A DNA stretch of 11,742 bases from Paracraurococcus sp049315625. GTDB lineage: Bacteria; Pseudomonadota; Alphaproteobacteria; Acetobacterales; Acetobacteraceae. Under the pieces are notes generated by a model. That model had not been told where the DNA came from. It saw nothing but the letters and a program-made list of their open reading frames with translations, and did no database searches. The DNA lies in the NCBI GenBank assembly GCA_049315625.1, contig JBMOJU010000146.1, forward strand, positions 1 through 11,742, given 5' to 3'. A program made the position numbers and the translations under genes. Shown piece by piece: positions 7,082-11,742 of this stretch (positions within the stretch are counted from its first letter, which is position 1; each line of letters begins with the position of its first letter).

Positions 7082-8989
7082 TCAGCGGCCGGGCAGCACC
7101 CGGGCGAGCTCAGCCAGCAGCACCGCCCGTTGCAACGGCTTGGTCAGGTGGCCGTCCATCCCGGCGGCGCGGCCGGCCTCCACCGCCTCCGGCATCGCGT
7201 CGCCGGTCAGCGCGATCACCGGCACGCGGGCCGCCGGCCCGTCCAGCGCGCGGATCGCCTCGGTCACCTGGAAGCCATCCATGCCGGGCATGTTCACGTC
7301 CATCAGCACCGCATCCGGCAGCGGCCCGCCTTGCAGCGCGGCGAGGGCAGCGGGGCCGTCCTCCGCCTCCACCACCTCATGCCCCTCCGGCCGCAGCAGG
7401 GCGCGCACCACCTGGCGGTTCACCCGGGCATCGTCCACCACCAGCAGGCGCAGTGGCCGCGGCGCCGGCGCCTCCGCCGCCGGCGCCGGCACCAGAACCG
7501 GCAGGGCAGGGGGCTCCGCCACGGGCAGCGGCAGCAGCGCGGTGAAGACGCTGCCGCAGCCGTCCGGGCCCGGGGCATGGTCCAGCGTGCCGCCCATCCC
7601 ACGCGCCAGCGCGGCGGAGATCGCGAGGCCGAGGCCGGCCCCGGCGGCATCCTGCCCCTCGCCCTGGACGAATTCGCCGAACAGCTTCGGCCGCAGCGCC
7701 GCCGGGATGCCGGGGCCGCTGTCGCTCACCGCCAGGCGCATGCGGCCGAACTCCGGCTGGTCCACGCGCAGCACCACGCTGCCGCCAGCCGGGGTGAATT
7801 TCACCGCATTGCCCAGCAGGTTGAGCAGGATCTGCCGCAGCCGCACCGCATCGGCCAGCACCGCCTCCGGCAGCGGCGCCACCGGGTCCAGCCGCAGCCC
7901 GATCCGCTTCGCCGCCGCGGCGGGCTGGATCAGCTCCAGCGCCTCCTCGAGCAGGGGGCGCAGCCGGACCGGGGCGGGCGCCCATTGCAGCCGGCCGGCC
8001 TCCACCCGCGCCAGGTCCAGCGCGTCGTTGACGATCGCCAGCAGGTGCCGCCCGGCGCGTTCCAGCGTCGCCGCCTGCTCCCGTTGCGGCGGCGGCAGCG
8101 CCGGGTCGCGCGCCAGCGCCTCCGCCAGGCCGAGCACGCCGTTCAGCGGGGTGCGCAGCTCGTGGCTCATCCGCGCCAGGAAGCGCGATTTCTCGGCGCT
8201 GGCCGCCGCCGCGGCGTCGCGCGCCGCGACCAGCACGGCGTTGGAGGCCAGCTCGGCCTGTTCCCGCGCCAGCGCCACCAGCGCCACCGTCATCGCCGCG
8301 GTGAGGACGAGGCTGAGGATCAGCAGGACGGAGATCGTGGTCGCCGGCGGCAGCAGCGGTGCCAGGTCGGCGCCCAGCAGCTCGAGCCCCGCGCCCAGGG
8401 CGCGCAGGCCGAAGACCAGCCCATGCGCCAGCAACAGTCCGATGACCGTCGGGTGCGACGGCAAACGCTGCCGCGCCATCCCGGCGCGGAAGGTCAGCGC
8501 GATGGCCAGGTCGTAGGTCAGGATGATGAGGCCGCTGGCGAGGACGCGGGCCGGCACGGCTTCGATGAAGCCGGGCATCAGCAGCAGCACCAGCATGGCG
8601 CCGGCCCCCGCGGCGATGCCGAAGGGGCCGCCGGGGTGGCCGCCGAAGCGCCGCGCGCCGCCCCAGATCAGCCCGTAGCCCAGCGCATTCATCATGTTCG
8701 CCGCGCCGAGGCCGAGCGGGCCGGCCTGCAGCGCATCCGCGCCGAACAGCAGCGCCGCCACGGCCCAGCTGCCATGCGCCGCGGCCCAGAAGGCCAGCGC
8801 CGGCTGCGTCCGGTCCCGCCGCCAGAGCGACAGGAACAGCCAGCCGAAGGCGACGGCCAGGGCAAAGCCGAGCGCGACGCGCAAGGGAGCGGTGAACAGC
8901 AAGGGCGGTCGATCCTCGGCACGTGGCCCGTGGCGCCTCGGTCCCGGCCGGCCGGCGGCACGCCGCAACGCGGCCACGATAACTACCAT
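7082..8989 (-). CDS. Hybrid sensor histidine kinase, seven-helix membrane sensor (paralogue 2)
   Basis: This protein has 635 residues from the ATG at 8989 and the same architecture as the kinase at 4719-6527. Seven hydrophobic helices lie roughly between 36 and 240, with WRRDRTQPALA at 56-66. HisKA carries SHELRTPLNG (His276). The HATPase has NLLGNAVKF (Asn394), DSGPGIP (Asp423) and GAGLGLA (450-456). An Ala/Pro linker of about 487-511 leads to a receiver with Asp519-Asp520, Asp564, Thr595 and Lys617. All phosphotransfer residues are intact. The first ~29 residues (Arg-rich, MVVIVAALRRAAGR) have no counterpart in paralogue 1, and no clear ribosome site precedes the ATG. TTG at 8902, with GAGG upstream, would instead give MLFTAP and match the paralogue, so the start is uncertain. 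The gene begins 54 bp after the gamma-glutamyltransferase stop and may be cotranscribed with it. There is no DNA-binding output domain. Confidence 0.9.
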   Translation of the reverse strand: MVVIVAALRRAAGRPGPRRHGPRAEDRPPLLFTAPLRVALGFALAVAFGWLFLSLWRRDRTQPALAFWAAAHGSWAVAALLFGADALQAGPLGLGAANMMNALGYGLIWGGARRFGGHPGGPFGIAAGAGAMLVLLLMPGFIEAVPARVLASGLIILTYDLAIALTFRAGMARQRLPSHPTVIGLLLAHGLVFGLRALGAGLELLGADLAPLLPPATTISVLLILSLVLTAAMTVALVALAREQAELASNAVLVAARDAAAAASAEKSRFLARMSHELRTPLNGVLGLAEALARDPALPPPQREQAATLERAGRHLLAIVNDALDLARVEAGRLQWAPAPVRLRPLLEEALELIQPAAAAKRIGLRLDPVAPLPEAVLADAVRLRQILLNLLGNAVKFTPAGGSVVLRVDQPEFGRMRLAVSDSGPGIPAALRPKLFGEFVQGEGQDAAGAGLGLAISAALARGMGGTLDHAPGPDGCGSVFTALLPLPVAEPPALPVLVPAPAAEAPAPRPLRLLVVDDARVNRQVVRALLRPEGHEVVEAEDGPAALAALQGGPLPDAVLMDVNMPGMDGFQVTEAIRALDGPAARVPVIALTGDAMPEAVEAGRAAGMDGHLTKPLQRAVLLAELARVLPGR

Positions 8990-9043
8990 GGTGACACGGG
9001 ATCGGCCAGCCGGGCCTGCAACCTGTGGGTGTTTCCTGCCGCG

Positions 9044-10756
9044 TTACGACCGCTGCGCCGCATCCGGCCAGAACCGCACCCCGTCCCGCGCCAGCCCGCC
9101 GCCGAGGCCGATCGCGGTGCCGTCGGCCCGCCAGCACGCCGCCCCTTCCAGCAGCCCGTCCGGGTGGAAGCCGATGGCGCACATCCCGCCGGCGACATGC
9201 GGCAGCACGGTGAGCGCATGGCCCTTGGCCCGCAGCTCCGCCTGTGTCGCGGTGCCGATGCAGCCCTCGATCTCCAGCGGCCCCGCCGCGCCCGGCCCCT
9301 GGGTCCAGATGCGCGGCGCCTCCACCGCCTCGGCCAGGCTCATCCCGTGGTCGATCAGGTTGATCAGCGCCTGCATGGCGCTGCCGAAGATGCGCAGGCC
9401 GCCGGGCAGGCCGAGCGCCACCAGCGGCGCGCCGTCCCGCAGCGCGATCAGTGGCGCCTGGCTGGTGGTGATGCGCTTGCCCGGCGCGATGGACAGCGCA
9501 TGGCCGGGGCGCGGGTCGAACAGCGCCATGTAGTTGTTCGGGATCAGCCCCAGTTCGGGGATCAGGAAGCGCGCGCCGAACAGGCTGTTGATGGTGTGGG
9601 TGGCACACAGGATGTTCCCCGCGGCATCGGCCACGGTCAGGTGCGTGGTGTTGGGGCTTTCCCCGGCCGCCGGGACGCCGGCGCTCCAGGCCTGCGCCCG
9701 CGCCGGGTCGATCCGCGCCCGGCGCTCCGCCGCATAGGCCTTGGACAGCAGGCGCTCGACCGGCACGGCGACGAAATCCGGGTCGGCGGTCGCCGCCGCA
9801 CGGTCGGCGAAGGCGATCTTCAGCGCCTCGGCGATCAGGTGGCAGGTGGCGGCGGTGCCGTAGCCCAGATGCTGCAGGTCGAAGCCTTCCAGGATGTTCA
9901 GCATCTGGATGACATGCACCCCGCCCGAGGACGGCGGCGGCGGCCCGACGATCTCGATGCCGCGGTAGGTCCCGCGCACCGCGTCCCGCGTCACCAGACG
10001 GGCGTCGCGCAGATCGGCCGCGGTCAGCATCCCGCCGCGCCGTTCGATATCGGCCGCGACCAACCCGCCCAGCGCGCCGCCATGCAGCGCGCCCGGGCCT
10101 TCCGCTGCGATGGTCGACAGCGTCTCGGCCAGCGCGCCGTTGACCAGCCTGGCGCCGGGACGGATCGGCGTGCCGCCGGGCAGCAGCAGCGCGGCGATCG
10201 CCGGGTCGCGCGCGAGGTCGGCCGCCGCTTCGCTGATGCATTCCGCCAGGTAGGGCGTGACCGCGAAGCCGCGCGCGGCGAGGCGGATGGCGGGCGCCAT
10301 CACGTCCGCCAGTGGCAGCGAGCCATGCCGTTCCAGCGCCGCGCACCAGGCCAGCAAATTGCCGGGGACGGCGACGGAGCTCGCGCCCACCGCATTGGCC
10401 CGCCCCACCGTCTCCAGCGCCGCCGGCCAGTCCTGGCTGACCGGGGTGTACATGTCCGCCCGCCCGGCGGCGGGCACGGTGGACAGGCCGTCGAGCACCG
10501 TATGCGTGCCGTCCGCCAGCCGCAGATGCGCCATGCCGCCGCCGAGCAGGCCGACCATCATCGGCTCCACCACGCTCAGCGCAAACAGCGCGGCGACGCC
10601 GGCATCGATGGCGTTGCCGCCGGCGGCCAGCATCTCCGCCCCCGCGGCGGAGGCGAGCGGGTGGTTGGTGACGACCATGCCGCGCGCGCCGGTGGCGGGG
10701 CGCTTGGTCGGCGCGAAGACGGTGCCGGCGCGGCTGCGCCAATCCTGAGCGGTCAT
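9044..10756 (-). CDS. Gamma-glutamyltransferase-family protein (Ntn hydrolase)
   Basis: This 570-residue protein belongs to the gamma-glutamyltranspeptidase family, which is made as a proenzyme and self-cleaves before a catalytic threonine. The core blocks are visible: HPLASAAGAEMLAAGGNAIDA (residues 32-52), ALSVVEPMMVGLLGGG (59-74), VPGN (130-133), PPPPSSGG (272-279), and SPNTTHLTVAD, which puts the predicted nucleophile at Thr370. Cleavage would give subunits of about 369 and 201 residues. The oxyanion region reads KRITTSQAP (428-435), with Thr-Thr where well-studied enzymes have Ser-Ser, followed by LPGG. There is no signal peptide, unlike periplasmic Ggt, so it is probably cytoplasmic. 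I chose the ATG at 10756, with AGGGG 7 nt upstream; an earlier GTG at 10792 adds a 12-residue Arg-rich tail. The family also includes cephalosporin acylase-like and oxamate amidohydrolase-like enzymes, so glutathione or gamma-glutamyl compounds are not assured as substrate. Confidence 0.92.
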   Translation of the reverse strand: MTAQDWRSRAGTVFAPTKRPATGARGMVVTNHPLASAAGAEMLAAGGNAIDAGVAALFALSVVEPMMVGLLGGGMAHLRLADGTHTVLDGLSTVPAAGRADMYTPVSQDWPAALETVGRANAVGASSVAVPGNLLAWCAALERHGSLPLADVMAPAIRLAARGFAVTPYLAECISEAAADLARDPAIAALLLPGGTPIRPGARLVNGALAETLSTIAAEGPGALHGGALGGLVAADIERRGGMLTAADLRDARLVTRDAVRGTYRGIEIVGPPPPSSGGVHVIQMLNILEGFDLQHLGYGTAATCHLIAEALKIAFADRAAATADPDFVAVPVERLLSKAYAAERRARIDPARAQAWSAGVPAAGESPNTTHLTVADAAGNILCATHTINSLFGARFLIPELGLIPNNYMALFDPRPGHALSIAPGKRITTSQAPLIALRDGAPLVALGLPGGLRIFGSAMQALINLIDHGMSLAEAVEAPRIWTQGPGAAGPLEIEGCIGTATQAELRAKGHALTVLPHVAGGMCAIGFHPDGLLEGAACWRADGTAIGLGGGLARDGVRFWPDAAQRS

Positions 10757-10811
10757 GCGGTGGCCCCTGCGAAGGCCGGAGCGTCGCGCCACGGGCAGGC
10801 GCTCGCAAGAT

Positions 10812-10870
10812 CGGCTATGGCGGGATGCGTTCGGCTTGGCTCACGCATCCCGCCATAGCCGTTGTTTTTT
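10812..10870 (+). terminator. Perfect 19-bp stem-loop with T tract in the divergent ggt-like/pncA gap
   Basis: CGGCTATGGCGGGATGCGT (10812-10830) and its exact reverse complement (10843-10861) flank a 12-nt loop. On the plus strand TTGTTTTTT follows at once (10862-10870). The form is that of a strong intrinsic terminator reading rightwards. No plus-strand gene precedes it: the gene on its left is on the other strand. It could stop antisense transcription into pncA, act as an attenuator in a pncA leader, or be one unit of a dispersed palindromic repeat. Confidence 0.7.
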
Positions 10871-10903
10871 CGCGGGATTCAGCGTTCTCGGCGATTCCGC
10901 CGC

Positions 10904-10921
10904 AACGCATCCCGCCCTAGC
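10904..10921 (+). repeat. Third arm: near-copy of the right arm of the 10812-10861 hairpin
   Basis: AACGCATCCCGCCCTAGC repeats the right arm of the hairpin (10843-10860) with one internal difference. It could pair with the left arm (10814-10831) over 18 positions with a single mismatch, in competition with the 19-bp stem. It lies between the T tract and the pncA ribosome site (GGAG at 10938-10941). Confidence 0.65.
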
Positions 10922-10948
10922 ATCGTCGCGCCACGCCGGAGCCCGCCG

Positions 10949-11602
10949 ATGCCCGCCCTGACCTTCGACCCCATCACCGACATGCTCGGGCTGATCGACG
11001 TGCAGCCCACCTTCATGCCGGGCGGCGCGCTGGCGGTGGCGGAGGGCGATGCGGTGGTGCCGGTGATCAACCGGCTGCTGGCCCTGCCCGGCGCGCGCGC
11101 CTTCGCCACGCAGGACTGGCACCCGCCGGGGCATTCCTCCTTCGCCTCGGCGCATCCCGGGCGGGCGCCGTTCGAGAGCGTGGGGATGCCCTATGGCCCG
11201 CAGACGCTCTGGCCCGACCATGGCGTGCAGGGGACCGCCGAGGCCGAGTTGCACCCGGGGCTCGACCAGGCGCGGATCGAGTTGGTGTTGCGCAAGGGCT
11301 TCCGGCCGGCGGTGGACAGCTATTCGGCGTTCTTCGAGAACGACCGGACCACGACGACCGGGCTGCATGGCTGGCTGCGCGAGCGCGGGGTGACGCGGGT
11401 GTTCCTGGCGGGCCTCGCCACCGACTACTGCGTCGCCTTCTCGGCCGAGGATGCTGCGCGGCTGGGGTATGCGGTGACGATCATCGACGACGCCTGCCGT
11501 GGGATCGGCCTGCCGCTGCCGGAGGGCGGGACGACGATCGAGGCGGCGAAGCGGCGGCTGGCGGGGATGGGGGTGGAATTCCTGGCCTGCGGCGCGGTGT
11601 AG
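10949..11602 (+). CDS. pncA: Nicotinamidase (isochorismatase-like hydrolase)
   Basis: This 217-residue cytoplasmic hydrolase converts nicotinamide to nicotinate for the NAD salvage (Preiss-Handler) route, and in some bacteria also hydrolyses pyrazinamide. The catalytic triad is visible as Asp17 (LIDVQPTF), Lys116 (LRKGF) and Cys161 (GLATDYCVAF). The metal-binding segment QDWHPPGHSSF gives Asp56, His58 and possibly His62, with a further His91 in WPDHGVQG. VDSYSAFFEN (122-131) and DDACRGI (180-186) are typical of true nicotinamidases rather than generic isochorismatases. Length equals the family norm. The ATG at 10949 has GGAG 7 nt upstream; a longer in-frame start at 10862 would lie in the T tract of the hairpin and is unlikely. 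The gene is divergent from the gamma-glutamyltransferase gene. Its 5' region contains the three-armed inverted repeat, and its stop is followed directly by the structured repeat. Confidence 0.95.
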   Translation: MPALTFDPITDMLGLIDVQPTFMPGGALAVAEGDAVVPVINRLLALPGARAFATQDWHPPGHSSFASAHPGRAPFESVGMPYGPQTLWPDHGVQGTAEAELHPGLDQARIELVLRKGFRPAVDSYSAFFENDRTTTTGLHGWLRERGVTRVFLAGLATDYCVAFSAEDAARLGYAVTIIDDACRGIGLPLPEGGTTIEAAKRRLAGMGVEFLACGAV

Positions 11603-11695
11603 AGGAAGATTGGGGAGGGAAAAGTATTCCCTCCCCAAGCCCCACCCTTCCTTTTTCTGAGTCTGGCACTCGCCACGTGACGGGTGCCCGACTCA
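11603..11695 (+). repeat. Structured intergenic repeat, right copy
   Basis: This copy starts immediately after the pncA TAG stop and matches the reverse complement of 227-334. It contains a perfect 11-bp stem (11611-11621 with 11627-11637, 5-nt loop), a CTTTTTCT tract at 11651-11658, and a second stem (11659-11669 with 11684-11694, one mismatch). It lacks the 20-nt palindrome of the left copy and reads AAGCCCC in its place. The second stem differs from the left copy at several positions while keeping pairing (for example A-T here against G-U there). Similarity ends at 11695, and the last 47 bases of the window show nothing I can assign. Confidence 0.8.
11611..11658 (+). terminator. Possible pncA terminator
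   Basis: TGGGGAGGGAA pairs perfectly with TTCCCTCCCCA around the loop AAGTA, beginning 8 nt after the pncA stop. A run of five T residues occurs 14 nt after the stem, further than in a standard intrinsic terminator. The hairpin is likely to end or protect the transcript, but the exact mechanism is unclear. Confidence 0.45.
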
Positions 11696-11742
11696 GAGCC
11701 CATCCCGGAAGTTCGAATTTTTGCTGAGGGCCTTGCGGCGAG

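Noticed and set aside
6941..10858. A 1305-codon plus-strand open frame, plus other very long frames such as 7377-10808 (minus) and 1336-3198 (plus)
   Set aside because: They run antisense to or out of frame with clearly recognisable kinase, gamma-glutamyltransferase and amidohydrolase genes. They are rich in Arg/Gln/His/Ala and match no family. High GC suppresses stop codons in shadow frames.
10862..10948. N-terminal extension of PncA starting at a TTG in the T tract
   Set aside because: The added residues have no family counterpart, there is no ribosome site, and the ATG at 10949 has GGAG at ideal spacing and gives the normal length.
227..11695. The inverted repeats as ends of a composite transposon carrying all the genes
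   Set aside because: The repeats contain no transposase or terminal-repeat features, their sequence is hairpin-based, and they sit exactly at gene stops. They look like dispersed 3'-end modules, and no target-site duplication is visible.
11696..11742. Possible insertion-sequence end in the last 47 bases
   Set aside because: AGAGCCCATCCCGG vaguely recalls an IS terminal repeat, but there is no matching partner or transposase within the window.
1..11742. CRISPR array, rRNA, toxin-antitoxin or phage-defence system
   Set aside because: No regularly spaced direct repeats, no rRNA-like segments and no small gene pairs or nuclease/NTPase signatures were found on either strand.

Overview
The window is very GC-rich, with strong G/C bias at third codon positions and long antisense shadow reading frames. 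Protein style (TAT-exported amidohydrolase, hybrid kinases with Pro/Ala linkers, a Thr-Thr-His gamma-glutamyltransferase) suggests an alphaproteobacterium, plausibly a Roseomonas-like member of the Acetobacteraceae. The taxonomic call is inference: there is no rRNA or other phylogenetic marker here.

Layout, left to right. (1) The left edge carries the last ~60 codons of an IS630-family transposase (3-185, +), without a recognisable stop. (2) A ~108-bp structured repeat (227-334) directly abuts the stop codon of the next gene. (3) Six genes follow on the minus strand, transcribed right to left: a gamma-glutamyltransferase-family hydrolase (10756-9044), a seven-helix hybrid histidine kinase (8989-7082), a 542-bp gap, a second and clearly paralogous hybrid kinase (6527-4719), an LLM-type flavin monooxygenase (4660-3344), a TAT-signal amidohydrolase (3180-1390) and an NAD-dependent D-2-hydroxyacid dehydrogenase (1306-335). 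(4) A nicotinamidase gene, pncA, runs on the plus strand (10949-11602). (5) A second, inverted copy of the structured repeat (11603-11695) abuts its stop codon.

How the genes may fit together. The monooxygenase, amidohydrolase and dehydrogenase form a plausible small catabolic or detoxifying set: oxidative cleavage, amide or ester hydrolysis, then hydroxy/keto-acid redox. No substrate can be read from sequence and no transporter or dedicated transcription factor is present. A good sigma-54-like -24/-12 match lies between kinase 1 and the monooxygenase, so the catabolic genes may be transcribed separately from the kinases. The two kinases share the same architecture (seven membrane helices, HisKA, HATPase, receiver) and look like a tandem duplication. 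Neither has a DNA-binding output domain, so their partners must lie elsewhere.

The parts that known gene families do not explain are non-coding. There is a two-copy structured repeat that begins exactly at gene stop codons and shows pairing-preserving differences. There is also a three-armed inverted repeat in front of pncA: a perfect 19-bp stem followed by a T tract, plus a third arm that can compete for the same first arm. It looks like either a transcription-attenuation leader or a dispersed palindromic repeat. No CRISPR array, tRNA, rRNA or complete mobile element was found.
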